Source: Pseudomonadales bacterium
Lineage (GTDB): Bacteria; Pseudomonadota; Gammaproteobacteria; Pseudomonadales; Pseudohongiellaceae
DNA: 64,000 bases
Reading direction: 5' to 3'
Assembly: GCA_012103535.1 (NCBI GenBank)
Contig: WLWQ01000002.1
Coordinates: 248,001 to 312,000 of the forward strand
Both the position numbers and the translations under genes were made by a program. This document shows, one piece after another, positions 27,006 to 37,724 of the stretch. The notes under the pieces are model-generated. The model had not been told where the DNA came from and searched no databases. It saw only the letters and a list, made by a program, of their open reading frames with translations. Position 1 is the first letter of the stretch, and each line of letters starts with the position of its first letter.

Positions 27006-30000
27006 ATGAGCCCCTCCGTATTCAATGGGTATTTTTCCGCGCGCCGATTAAAACGTCTGGCGGGATGCCTTCTCGCCGTTATTTTTCTCTCTTTTATTGC
27101 TATCCCTGATGCCGAAGCTACTTGTCCGGGTACTTTCCCTACTGGCGATCCAGTGGAACTGGTTGAGTGCTCCGAAGCTGCTTCCGGCGATAGTAATGTT
27201 AATAACATTACAGTCAATGTTCCAAACTTCGCATCGGTTGCAGCAAACGACTATTTGATTACAGTTGTATCGGTTGCCAATAACGAGACATTTAATACAG
27301 TAGCGGGATGGAGTCTCTTAGCCGTTCAAAACAATGGCACCAATGTTGATGTTGCCATCTACACCAGAGTGTCGGACGGTGCTGAACCCGTAAGCTATAA
27401 CTTCACTTGGGGTTCTAATGAAGAAGTTTATGCATTCATGATGCATTTCACAGGTACCAGCGGTGTTGAAAGTTTTTCACAACAAAATACTAATAGTCTT
27501 ACTCCTACTTCCCCAGCAGTAACCACCACAATAGCTGATACAGTGGTCCTTCGGGTAGCGGGCTTTGATGATGATGACATTACTATTGATCTTAGTCCCG
27601 TAATCGCTGGCCATACAGATATTACTCAAGATGAAAGCAGTTCGACTGGAGGTAACAGTTCAGCTGCTGGTGCCTATGTATCGCAGGCAGGTGTGGGATC
27701 TTCAGGCACAGATAATTTTACGCTAACAGTCGCAGAGCAAGCCGTTGCTTTCACGATGGCATTACCACCTGGAATACCTCCGTTTAGTTGCTCAGGGTTG
27801 GATGGATCAATTACTGGCAGCCAGTTAGTTGTGCTTAAAGAGTGCACGCGCTTTCAAGGATCAACGAATGCAACTCCTATAAATTTACCCGCACCTACAA
27901 CCGGTGTGGAAGGCGACTTCATGGTTGCAGTGATTAATACAGACGCCAATGAATTGCCCTTTAATACAGTTCCTGCGGGTTGGAATGTTATTGTGCAAAG
28001 CGAGGGGGGAGGTGCTACCCAGGCAATATACGGCAAGTTGTATACGAGCTCTGAGCCAGCTACTTACGATTGGGTATTGAATAGTGCAGAGCAAAGATAT
28101 GCCTACCTTTTACTCTTCGATGGAGCTTCAGGCGTCACAATTCCCGGTAGTCCGACAGTAAATACCGGCACCAGTGCTTCACCGCTATCACCTGCCGTTA
28201 CCACCGCAGTTGAAGGCACTCTAATTTTACGGTTTGCAACCAGTGATGATGATGTTCCCGTTAATCCTTTTACGATTATTAGCGGCTATAACAATATTAC
28301 CAGTGATTCTAGCTCACAAGCAGCGGCTGCGGTTTCAGGTCAGGCTGTTTATCTCAGCGAACCCACTATTACTACCGTTGCTGCTGAGACTTTTACAATC
28401 AATGTTGCCGATGAGTTCTGGAGATCTACTGCGATAGGCGTGGAACCGATTGAATTTCTATTTGCGCACGATGGTTCACTAAGCCTGTGTGCGATTGAAG
28501 AAGTAACAATTTCAGCGGTTGATAGTTCAGGCACAGTGCTCACTGGATTTACTGGGACAGTTAACCTGTCAACGAGTGACATTGTAGGATCGCCTGCAGG
28601 CAATGGAGATTGGGCAGTTGGTACAACAGGAGATCCTGCTCAAGGAACATTGGATAACGGAGCCTCGGACGACGGAATCGCAACTTACACTTTTGTCGCG
28701 GCGGACAATGGTTCTGTCACGATAGAATTCACTACAGATACTGTCGGAACAATGAGTTTCGATCTGCAGTACAGTCCAGATGCAAGAGTATTTACTGAGA
28801 CCCAGTCTGTTGCAAACGACCCACAGCTGGTAATCGACAATAATTGCGAGTTTAGAATCCAGCATGATGAAGCGGCTGGCACCTGCGGCATGGAGCCGAT
28901 TACGATTACCTTGGTCGATAGCGCGGGCAACCAGGCTGAAAACTATACTGGCACTATCGATGTCACTTTAGACCTGGGCGCAGGTGGCAACTTTAGTGTC
29001 AACACTGGAAGCGGGACGCTCGTTCCTGATCCAGACAATGATGACAACGGTGATGTTGATTATTCGTTTGTGCTCGGTGATGTGGGACAAGTTGTTCTAG
29101 CATATACAAATACAACAGCACAAACCGTAAATTTCGATGTTGAAGACGCAGCAAATGGCTATGTAACAGATACTGATGATCCGGCAAATTACGATGCCAA
29201 TTTAGTCATCGATGACTGTGAGATTCGGTTAATTCACGATGGCACGTCAGATGTATGTTCTTTACATCCAATTACAATTCGAGTTACAGATTCTGCCGGA
29301 AATCCAATATTGGATTATTCCGGCACTATTACCGTAACAAATAGCGCTTTTGCAGGTACCTGGACGGTTAATACTGCGACCAACGTATTAACTGACAATG
29401 GCGGCGGATCCGTCGATTACACCTTTGATGATTTGGACGATGGGGAAATCATATTAGATTTCCAATTAATGCAAACCAATGCTGCTGTAGATTTTGATGT
29501 AACTTCAACAACTCCCGGTATCGCATCCCCGGCACCGCCGTTCGATGACCCTCTTGCCGTTACGACCTGTACTGCACAGATCAGTGTCGCTGCGACAATG
29601 AATGTTTGCAGCCAGAGTGAAACAGTTACTCTCACAATTTTAGACAGTGGAGGTGGTGCAGCAAATGGCGCTATTGGAACACTGGTCTTAACAACCGATA
29701 CCGGTAACGGCGATTACATATCAACAACGGGTGCAGGAACATTAGACAACGGTGCTGCAGATGACGGTATTGCTACTTATTTATTTGATGCATCCGACGG
29801 TAACAGTGTCGATTTTGAATTTAGTACCAGTACAGTCGAAACACTCAATTTTGATGCATCTTCTACTTACATAACCTTCGATGCACCCGGCTCCAGTGAT
29901 AACCTGGATGTCTTGGGCTGTGAATTCCAAATCTCCCACAGCGGCACTAGCGATGTTTGCTCCATTGAAGCGATTACCATTGAAGTACGCAATTCATCTG

Positions 30001-33000
30001 ATGTCCTCGTTACCGATTATGTTGGCACGGTTAACTTAAGCACCTCCACTGGTAACGGCACCTGGACTCTAAACACAGGCGGTGGAGCAGTAGTTGATCC
30101 AGTCGCTGAAGATGGCAGTGCAACCTATAATTTTGTTGGTGGTGATGGTGGCGTTGTTGTATTGGACTTTGCTGATGCTACTAATGAAACCGTTAACATT
30201 AACGTTTCTGATGGCACCACTACAGACTCCAATCCTGGAGAGGATCCCAATCTAGCTGTCGATCTTTGTACTTTCCAAATTACCATGGCAGACGAAACCA
30301 TGTCAGCCTGTACCTCTGAAGCAATAACCATAGAAATTTTTGACAGTTCGGGTGTCTCAAATCCTGCCAACTACACCGGTACGGTGACTATTACCACCGA
30401 TACACTGAATGGCAACTGGGCGTTACAAGCAGGCTCTGGCACTCTAACCGATTCGGTTCCTGACGATGGATTTGCAACTTACGAATTTGTGGCTGGGGAG
30501 ACTAGTATCACCCTTACTTTTACCAATGCTACTGTAGAGGATGTGAATGTTGATCTAGTCGATGGCGTTATCATCGAAGATTCAGGTTTCGATCCAACTC
30601 TAGAAATCACCGGTTGTATACCGGCTTTAGTTAATTCAATTTGTTTTCCTGGCACCGGTCCTGGCACTGGCAATCTAACGATTTCTGGCTCAGATCCAGG
30701 TCGTATGGTGGTTATGATCATCTGGCATATCGATGGAACTCCACAAGATGTGACAAATGCCACCTTCGATGGCGTTAATATGACGCAGATCGAAGAAATT
30801 ACTGGAGGAAATACCAGTATCGAAATGTGGGGAATTCTGGATGTGAATTTGCCAGGTGCTGGTGGCCCATATGCTGGCGCATATACTTTTGATGCAGCAC
30901 CAGCGAACAACCCTTCCATGTGCATGGTGGAATTGGCAGATGTAGAACAGTTTTTCCCAGGTCCTGATCTCGGTACTCCCTCACAAGGTCAAGTCAATAG
31001 CAATACCTTTGCTGCCGATGGTGCACCCTTAGAATTAACCACCAGCATCACCACTACCGCAAACAATGCCTTTGTGCTTACTGCCGGACTTAGTGACAAC
31101 GACAATGGGGGTGGTAACTCCTGGTTTAGTGACGTTGATCCAGATCCATCCATGACCATGTTGTTTACAGGCAACAACGACCAGAATCCGATTTCCGGTA
31201 CCGGTGCCGGATCCACAGGTAGTAAGTCAGTTGCCGGATTGATTTCCGTGACCGATGAAGACCCTCAGGATGCAGCAACCGAAGGTGCTCACATCGTTGC
31301 CAGTTTCAATCCGCGAGTGGCAGGTGATCCAGAGGCGGATGATTTTGAACCTGTACTGTTGTTCGAAACTCTCTCCGGCAACATCAGCTACCGTGCAATT
31401 GGTAATACTTTAAGATCCCATTCGAATTCAGGTACAGATGATGTTGCGCCTTTTACAGCAGGGGGTAGTTGTAGCATTGTCCCCGTGGGAACTGGAAGTT
31501 CGGCGACTCTCACCATGCCGGCAGGATCAACTGTGGAGCGAGCCTATGTCTATTGGGCCGCGTCTGGAGACGATGCACTAGGCCATACCGACGCTGATGT
31601 GAATTTCGGTCCAACTGGAAGTGAGATCGCAATTACGGCAGATGAAACCTTTCTTATTAACAACGTCGCTGGCGGCCGAGATTTCTTTGCCGGTTATAAA
31701 AATGTTACTTCACAAGTCTCGGCTAACGGCTCTTACACTTTATTCAACCTAACGGTTCAGAACGGTGCTCCTTGGAACACTAACAATACTTGTGCCGGTG
31801 GTTGGTCATTAATAGTTGTTTATAGCAATCCTGACGAGCGCTTTCGTGTCACGAATCTTTTTCATGGCTTTCAACCCTTTCAGAATTCTGCATTTACTTT
31901 GGTGCTTAGAAACTTTCGTATGCAGACAACGGACGATGATCCCTTAGGCTTTCTTCCCAATGGTCAGATTACTCACGTAACTATCGAAGGGGATGAAACA
32001 CTGGCTACCGGAGATGAATCCCTGGGCATACAAGATGGCCCCGGACTCGAAACATTTACCACACTTAGCAACAGTTTCAATCCATTGACAGCGGATTTCA
32101 ATTCCACCGCCTCACTACCAATTTTTGCTTTGGACGGAGGCACAGGATTCTACGAGTTTCAATCTACCGCTGGCGTAAACGGCGACGGCTATGAAGTCTT
32201 CTTTGCACCCGGCACTCCCAGTATTCCAGAGGAGCTAGGCAATACCTGGGGTTTCGATGTTGATACTCACTATATTTCGGGACATACGGCTGGCACTGTA
32301 CTTTATCCATTCGCGCAAGCTGATGCAGAGGCTGAAGAGATAACAATCCGCTATTCTTTAGGCCAAGACCTGGTTATGCTGATTTCCGAAGTGATTAGTA
32401 TCACTAATTTCGATCTGGCAGATTTAGAGGTGACTAAAGCGACAGGTGGCACTTTTAAAGTCAATGATACGAGCTCATACACTTTCACTGTTACTAATAA
32501 TGGAAATGGCGGAATAAGCGGCGGCGAAGCTACCGGTCAAGTTGTAGTTGCTGATGTTTTCCCATCTGGAATAACTCTAAGCAGTATGTCTGGTACTGAT
32601 TGGTCTTGTACCACTAGTGCCAATGCTTTCTATTGTGTGTTCGACATTGCCGTTGATTGCGACATCATTGACGGATGTGCAATACCGGGGGAATTGAGTA
32701 CCGGTGAAAGCCTGCCGCTGTTAACTGCCAACGTTAATATCGGTGACACGACCTTTTTCCCGTTGCTTAGCAATAACGTGAAGAATGTGGGTCGAATGCA
32801 ACACAATGGTGGAAGCTGTCCTGCTGCCGTTGCGGGAGTTATTGCTGATCCCGACGATTGTGACCGGTCACCTCAGTTTGACAATGTCAATGATTTACAG
32901 GGCGGCGCGATTGATATCAATGACCTGGATGACAAGACTTCTGAAAACAACAACGTAGATAGCATAATTCACGAAGTTAGAGGCGTAGAAACCGACTTAG

Positions 33001-36000
33001 GCATTACGAAAGTTGTAGACGGCATATTAGAAGTTGGTCAACCGGCGTCTTACACTATTACAGTGACTAACTTCGGTCCCGACGATACCACCGGTGGAGC
33101 CGGTGGCACGATCACCGTGACTGATTCTGAACCTGCAGGAATTACCTTTGATAGTGTATCCGGCACCGGTTGGACCTGCCCCGGAGCAGCGTTCCCTTGT
33201 ACTTATGGTGCTGCATTACCTTCGGGAAATAGCGCAATACTCACACTCAATGTGACGGTGACGGGATCGGCTGGAGAAAACGTTACTAATACTGCAGCGG
33301 TTTCATCAGGAACCTTTAACTTCGATTCTAATAGTAGCAATGATGCAGACACAGATATCACGGCAATCGTTGCACCGCCGGTTGCATTTAACGAACGCTT
33401 TTTAATTTCAGTTTCTGTGCCAGGCGATTCGACTGATATTGGTGGTCTGGTTGGTTTCCAAAATCATGACTATATAGATTACGACCCATTAACTGATACC
33501 GGTTTGATGTTTTATGACAATAGCGGCGAAGGCTATAGCGTTGCCGATGCGGTGCATTTGTTTAAGAACGGTCACATCGCCGTCTCCGCTGCAGGTTCGA
33601 GTACAATCGGCTCCAATGTTCTGGCATTCGAACCAGAAGATATTGTGGTATGGGATCCAATTCTTGAAACGGCAACAATGTTGTTTGATGGCTCTGCTAT
33701 CTTTGATGGCCCGATTGGTACTGATGAAAATATTGATGCGGTTTATGTTAAAGAAAACGGACGTATAATCTTTTCTACTGAGGGACCAGCAAGTATTACT
33801 TGGACTGGGCCTACCACGCTCAATTTCAATGAGGGCGACATAGTCGAATACAATCCTGGTGACGGTACCGCCACCATTCTTGTTGATTCTTCTGACCCAG
33901 ATATTTTTAACGGTGAAGTTCAAGTCGACAGTATTTATATTCGTGTCGATGATACCGATCCTGACGCCAACAAAGACGTATTCATACTCTCTATTAATGA
34001 AGTTTCCGACACAATTGGTGCTTGCGGGGGTTGCGATCCGGTAGGTGGCACCGTGCTCACCCGTGACGATATAGTAGAGCTTGATATCACCGGAGCAAAT
34101 CCGATCACGCAAAATTTGTTTGTGGGTGATATCCCGCTAGGAGTTTTTGAACCTACAGATCCACTACGTGAATTAGATGCATTGCATGTTGTGGAAGACG
34201 CTTACCTGGGTCATTTCGCCATCACTCAGTCACAAGCTGGCAGCACTTGTGAAGCCGGACAGATTACCATCACCAAACACCGCGGATTGAGCCATGATCC
34301 CGAAACCAGTTATGAAGGCTCGATACTGATCACCACGGATATCACTGAGGGAGATTGGTCAATTTCGGTCGGTAGCGGCACTCTGGTTAACGGGGCGCCG
34401 GATGATGGCGCCGCACTGTACACGTTTGTGCCAGCAGACAACGGTGAAGTTACGCTCTACCTTGCTGAAGATACGGTTAGCACCATAAACGTCGATGTCA
34501 CCAACGAATTTACCTCTGAGCTCGGCACTGAAGATCCAAACTTCGTGTTTAGCGATGTCATTACCAGTGTGACTTACCGTGATGAATGGGGTTCGGTGGC
34601 TTATACCAATAATGACGGCTCGACATTCTGGGATAGTGACTGGATCGAATTCGATGGGCTTGGCGGTGGTGCTAATTCAGGAAACATTAGCGCACCGAGT
34701 GGGCAGCTTGAAATGACATCCACTGGTGGTGATCCAACGCCGTCGGTCTCGCGAACCTTTGATTTGAGTCTCTATTCAGTTACCGAAACAGTTTTCTTGA
34801 ATTACGATTACAGCCACGAGTTTCTCAATGCGGGCAGTGATGTGTTGGTGATCGAGGCGAAGGAAAATGCAGGCGCTGGGTATACCACTGTACGTACATT
34901 CTCGGGTATTGGGGGTACTGATCTAACACCTAACTCCGAGAGTCTCGACTTAAGCGCTCTTCTTCCAGGTAGTCCTCCGGCATGGGGTGCTGGGGCGGAA
35001 GTTCGATTCTCGATAACAGGCGGCTATACCGGTACCAGCCGCATGTTTTTTGACAATATTGAAATAGCTACCGGTACAACGGACTGCGGTATCGGGGCGG
35101 TTGATCATTATCGCATCGCAATTGATGATCCGAATAACAGCGGAGATTCTTTAACCATCTATCCCGGAATTGCTTGCGTAGGATCGGTAATTTACATAAC
35201 CGGCCATGATGCGAGTCACTTTCCTTCAGCATCGGGAGAAGCAATTTCCTTAAGCACAAGCACAGGCAAAGGCGACTGGACGCTGCTGTCCGGCGGCGGT
35301 GCTTTTAGCAACGGTACACTTGGTGATGGAATCGCGACCTATACTTTTCCACCGGCAGAACAGGCCGTTACTTTGTACTTTAACTACACAAATCCAAGCA
35401 CCGATCCTGAAACTGTAAATATTAATATTGGTGCGGCCTTTGGTGTCGACGTAAATGAAGATCCAACACTTGAGGTAAATGACGCGGGCTTACTGTTCTT
35501 CAATGAATCCGATAACGGGCCTACGTCTACTGACCCAATTCCAACTCAGATCGCCGGTAAGCCGTCAAACATTGCGCCTGATATTAAGCTCATCACTATA
35601 GAAGGTGTGCAAACCAGTGATAACAATCCTCTGGCCTGCACACCCTTATTTGATGCCGGCAATACTTTGGATATTGGTTTCGCGGCGGAATGTCTCGATC
35701 CAGCTACTTGCTCAACGGCACCTGATAGTGACTTTACAATTAACGGTAATGTCATGACGCCTGCACCGAACAATAGTGGTCCGGGCACTACTGCTTCTTA
35801 CACTGATCTTAGTATCTTAATGGTGGATCAAGGAGGAGGGCGAGTCGGCGGCGAGTTAGTTTTTAACTATGTTGATGTAGGTGAAATGGAAATGCATGCT
35901 CAATATGAAATTCCATTAGCCAATGATATTTCTGGAACGCCAAGTACTGACTTCATGCAAGGCAGTAGTTTGCCGTTTGTGGTCCGACCGTTTGGATTCG

Positions 36001-37697
36001 ACATCGATTTCTCAGGGGACAGAGAGGCAAATGGGCATGTCGATCTAGCGACATCTTATGCCGGTGATGCCACTGATGCTAATAACTTTCATGCAACAGC
36101 AGGGGTCGGTTTCGATACGACAGTAAGCGCAATCGTTTGGGAAGCAGCGGATGATAGTGACTTTGATGGTATTCCGGATCAAGGCGCTAATCTTTATGAC
36201 AATGCAGTGACGATGAACTATGGCAATGAATCTACTGCCGGCACCTATGAAGTTCTTATTACTCATGCCTTAGTAGAACCAATTGGTGGTGAAGACGGTG
36301 TGTTAACTGATACTCGCTTCCCAACTTTTTCTAGCGGCGCACAAACTCACACGATGACCTATGATGAGGTGGGTGTTATAAACCTCGATGCGCAATTAGT
36401 GCTTAATGGCACCTCAACTGCTGCTAATTATTTAGGTACCACTTTCGGATTGCAGGGCAATGTAGAAAACCTGGGCAGATTCGTACCAGCTGATTTTCAG
36501 ATGAGTGCAGGAGTTATTAATTCTCGACCGTTAGCAACCGCCGAGCCATTTAGCATTGGAGCTTCCACCTTTACTTACATGGGTGAGGAATTTGAAATCA
36601 TGGCCACAGTCACTGCTCGAAATGCAGCGGGGGCAACAACTCGGAATTATATATTTGACGCATTGCCCGGAAGGGATTTTGCGAAACTAACTGGAACTGA
36701 TTTTGATATATCCAGTTTTTTTGCTGCCGATGAAATTGGTTCGCCGACTGATTATTCGACGCGTTTAGCAGATCCGACAACTGGTCCTACTCGTTCTGTT
36801 TCCTGGGCATCATTAGCTGATGCGGTCATGGATCGAGGTATTGCAACATTAAGTGGAAATTTAGTCTTTGAGCGCCAGGCTAGCGGTTTGGAAGACGGAC
36901 CATTCGATACATCACTATTACCGCTACCAGGTGCAGGTGCTAGAGATTCTCTATCGATAGCAGTGAACGCTTCAGACAGTGATTCTGTTGGCTTTGTATT
37001 GGATTTAGATATTGATGGTGGCGGCAACGATGCTGCCAAGATATCTGAAGAAGAATTTCGCTATGGTCGATTACTGGTCGACAATGCCTTTGGTTCTGAA
37101 TCTGAAGAACTCGCCATAGGATTTTCTATCGAATATTGGGATGGCACAGAATTCGTTCTTAACACCGATGATAGCAGTACAACATTATTCTATGACGCCA
37201 CCGGAGCCGATTCCTTCGATAGATCTTTGCGATTCTTGGAAGACCCTCCTTTTCCAGGTGCTTACGACGGTACCTTAGTACCAGATAATGACAATGGCAT
37301 GGTAGAAGTTGGAGAAACTTTTATAGAGTTAGAGGCGATTAATGACCCTTCAGATGTGACTATCAGTTTCTTTGAAGGTCGCACTTTACAGATTTCCGGC
37401 GTCGATATAGATACAGACGGAGTAGAAGACGATCGACCATTCTTTGCCTCAGCTCCAGACCCAGACAATACGGATGATATCAACGGCAGTGCTGTGATCG
37501 AATTCGATCTTAGTGACGCTCAGTTACCATTCTCCCTGGATTTTCTATCCTACGATTGGCGCGGTGTGGGTGATCTGGAAGATGAGAATGAGGATGGCGA
37601 CTATACAGATAATCCGAGAGCGAGAATTAATTTCGGATCATATCCAGGACACGATCGGGTTATTAACTGGCAAGAGATTTACATCGGACCCAACTAG
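27006..37697 (+). CDS. mshQ: Giant MshQ-like secreted multi-domain protein
   Basis: 3563 residues. Signal peptide 1-38 (basic RRLKR, hydrophobic LAGCLLAVIFLSFIAI, cut after AEA). Two diverged repeats of about 210 residues span 45-255 and 260-480 (DYLITVVSVANN / DFMVAVINTDAN); a third related block lies about 1203-1415. Six adjacent Ig-like modules start near 482, 614, 738, 855, 972 and 1087 (pitch about 115-130), and two more lie at about 2401 and 2697. Most share C-x12-14-C and a GTx-DxG-ATYxF strand. A DUF3344-like region is about 1450-1795. DUF11-like domains are about 1812-1995 and 1999-2125 (SYTFTVTNNG; SYTITVTNFG). Three short repeats with DIVEYNPGD-type strands cover 2129-2400. A jelly-roll-like part is about 2519-2695. 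The MshQ/DUF6701-type C-terminus is about 2829-3563, ending YPGHDRVINWQEIYIG. MshQ is usually 1000-1500 residues; here it is far larger. Probable pilus-associated adhesin, inferred from position and C-terminus. Confidence 0.85.
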   Translation: MSPSVFNGYFSARRLKRLAGCLLAVIFLSFIAIPDAEATCPGTFPTGDPVELVECSEAASGDSNVNNITVNVPNFASVAANDYLITVVSVANNETFNTVAGWSLLAVQNNGTNVDVAIYTRVSDGAEPVSYNFTWGSNEEVYAFMMHFTGTSGVESFSQQNTNSLTPTSPAVTTTIADTVVLRVAGFDDDDITIDLSPVIAGHTDITQDESSSTGGNSSAAGAYVSQAGVGSSGTDNFTLTVAEQAVAFTMALPPGIPPFSCSGLDGSITGSQLVVLKECTRFQGSTNATPINLPAPTTGVEGDFMVAVINTDANELPFNTVPAGWNVIVQSEGGGATQAIYGKLYTSSEPATYDWVLNSAEQRYAYLLLFDGASGVTIPGSPTVNTGTSASPLSPAVTTAVEGTLILRFATSDDDVPVNPFTIISGYNNITSDSSSQAAAAVSGQAVYLSEPTITTVAAETFTINVADEFWRSTAIGVEPIEFLFAHDGSLSLCAIEEVTISAVDSSGTVLTGFTGTVNLSTSDIVGSPAGNGDWAVGTTGDPAQGTLDNGASDDGIATYTFVAADNGSVTIEFTTDTVGTMSFDLQYSPDARVFTETQSVANDPQLVIDNNCEFRIQHDEAAGTCGMEPITITLVDSAGNQAENYTGTIDVTLDLGAGGNFSVNTGSGTLVPDPDNDDNGDVDYSFVLGDVGQVVLAYTNTTAQTVNFDVEDAANGYVTDTDDPANYDANLVIDDCEIRLIHDGTSDVCSLHPITIRVTDSAGNPILDYSGTITVTNSAFAGTWTVNTATNVLTDNGGGSVDYTFDDLDDGEIILDFQLMQTNAAVDFDVTSTTPGIASPAPPFDDPLAVTTCTAQISVAATMNVCSQSETVTLTILDSGGGAANGAIGTLVLTTDTGNGDYISTTGAGTLDNGAADDGIATYLFDASDGNSVDFEFSTSTVETLNFDASSTYITFDAPGSSDNLDVLGCEFQISHSGTSDVCSIEAITIEVRNSSDVLVTDYVGTVNLSTSTGNGTWTLNTGGGAVVDPVAEDGSATYNFVGGDGGVVVLDFADATNETVNINVSDGTTTDSNPGEDPNLAVDLCTFQITMADETMSACTSEAITIEIFDSSGVSNPANYTGTVTITTDTLNGNWALQAGSGTLTDSVPDDGFATYEFVAGETSITLTFTNATVEDVNVDLVDGVIIEDSGFDPTLEITGCIPALVNSICFPGTGPGTGNLTISGSDPGRMVVMIIWHIDGTPQDVTNATFDGVNMTQIEEITGGNTSIEMWGILDVNLPGAGGPYAGAYTFDAAPANNPSMCMVELADVEQFFPGPDLGTPSQGQVNSNTFAADGAPLELTTSITTTANNAFVLTAGLSDNDNGGGNSWFSDVDPDPSMTMLFTGNNDQNPISGTGAGSTGSKSVAGLISVTDEDPQDAATEGAHIVASFNPRVAGDPEADDFEPVLLFETLSGNISYRAIGNTLRSHSNSGTDDVAPFTAGGSCSIVPVGTGSSATLTMPAGSTVERAYVYWAASGDDALGHTDADVNFGPTGSEIAITADETFLINNVAGGRDFFAGYKNVTSQVSANGSYTLFNLTVQNGAPWNTNNTCAGGWSLIVVYSNPDERFRVTNLFHGFQPFQNSAFTLVLRNFRMQTTDDDPLGFLPNGQITHVTIEGDETLATGDESLGIQDGPGLETFTTLSNSFNPLTADFNSTASLPIFALDGGTGFYEFQSTAGVNGDGYEVFFAPGTPSIPEELGNTWGFDVDTHYISGHTAGTVLYPFAQADAEAEEITIRYSLGQDLVMLISEVISITNFDLADLEVTKATGGTFKVNDTSSYTFTVTNNGNGGISGGEATGQVVVADVFPSGITLSSMSGTDWSCTTSANAFYCVFDIAVDCDIIDGCAIPGELSTGESLPLLTANVNIGDTTFFPLLSNNVKNVGRMQHNGGSCPAAVAGVIADPDDCDRSPQFDNVNDLQGGAIDINDLDDKTSENNNVDSIIHEVRGVETDLGITKVVDGILEVGQPASYTITVTNFGPDDTTGGAGGTITVTDSEPAGITFDSVSGTGWTCPGAAFPCTYGAALPSGNSAILTLNVTVTGSAGENVTNTAAVSSGTFNFDSNSSNDADTDITAIVAPPVAFNERFLISVSVPGDSTDIGGLVGFQNHDYIDYDPLTDTGLMFYDNSGEGYSVADAVHLFKNGHIAVSAAGSSTIGSNVLAFEPEDIVVWDPILETATMLFDGSAIFDGPIGTDENIDAVYVKENGRIIFSTEGPASITWTGPTTLNFNEGDIVEYNPGDGTATILVDSSDPDIFNGEVQVDSIYIRVDDTDPDANKDVFILSINEVSDTIGACGGCDPVGGTVLTRDDIVELDITGANPITQNLFVGDIPLGVFEPTDPLRELDALHVVEDAYLGHFAITQSQAGSTCEAGQITITKHRGLSHDPETSYEGSILITTDITEGDWSISVGSGTLVNGAPDDGAALYTFVPADNGEVTLYLAEDTVSTINVDVTNEFTSELGTEDPNFVFSDVITSVTYRDEWGSVAYTNNDGSTFWDSDWIEFDGLGGGANSGNISAPSGQLEMTSTGGDPTPSVSRTFDLSLYSVTETVFLNYDYSHEFLNAGSDVLVIEAKENAGAGYTTVRTFSGIGGTDLTPNSESLDLSALLPGSPPAWGAGAEVRFSITGGYTGTSRMFFDNIEIATGTTDCGIGAVDHYRIAIDDPNNSGDSLTIYPGIACVGSVIYITGHDASHFPSASGEAISLSTSTGKGDWTLLSGGGAFSNGTLGDGIATYTFPPAEQAVTLYFNYTNPSTDPETVNINIGAAFGVDVNEDPTLEVNDAGLLFFNESDNGPTSTDPIPTQIAGKPSNIAPDIKLITIEGVQTSDNNPLACTPLFDAGNTLDIGFAAECLDPATCSTAPDSDFTINGNVMTPAPNNSGPGTTASYTDLSILMVDQGGGRVGGELVFNYVDVGEMEMHAQYEIPLANDISGTPSTDFMQGSSLPFVVRPFGFDIDFSGDREANGHVDLATSYAGDATDANNFHATAGVGFDTTVSAIVWEAADDSDFDGIPDQGANLYDNAVTMNYGNESTAGTYEVLITHALVEPIGGEDGVLTDTRFPTFSSGAQTHTMTYDEVGVINLDAQLVLNGTSTAANYLGTTFGLQGNVENLGRFVPADFQMSAGVINSRPLATAEPFSIGASTFTYMGEEFEIMATVTARNAAGATTRNYIFDALPGRDFAKLTGTDFDISSFFAADEIGSPTDYSTRLADPTTGPTRSVSWASLADAVMDRGIATLSGNLVFERQASGLEDGPFDTSLLPLPGAGARDSLSIAVNASDSDSVGFVLDLDIDGGGNDAAKISEEEFRYGRLLVDNAFGSESEELAIGFSIEYWDGTEFVLNTDDSSTTLFYDATGADSFDRSLRFLEDPPFPGAYDGTLVPDNDNGMVEVGETFIELEAINDPSDVTISFFEGRTLQISGVDIDTDGVEDDRPFFASAPDPDNTDDINGSAVIEFDLSDAQLPFSLDFLSYDWRGVGDLEDENEDGDYTDNPRARINFGSYPGHDRVINWQEIYIGPN

Positions 37698-37724
37698 GTC
37701 AGTGGTGGAATAAATCTAGCTCTC

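Noticed and set aside
28440..30620. CRISPR-like repetition within mshQ
   Set aside because: The repetition is at the protein-module level at about 350 bases; there are no short identical repeats with uniform spacers.
33489..34112. Minus-strand 207-residue frame inside mshQ
   Set aside because: It has no recognisable motif, no RBS, and lies wholly inside the continuous mshQ frame with strong repeat structure.
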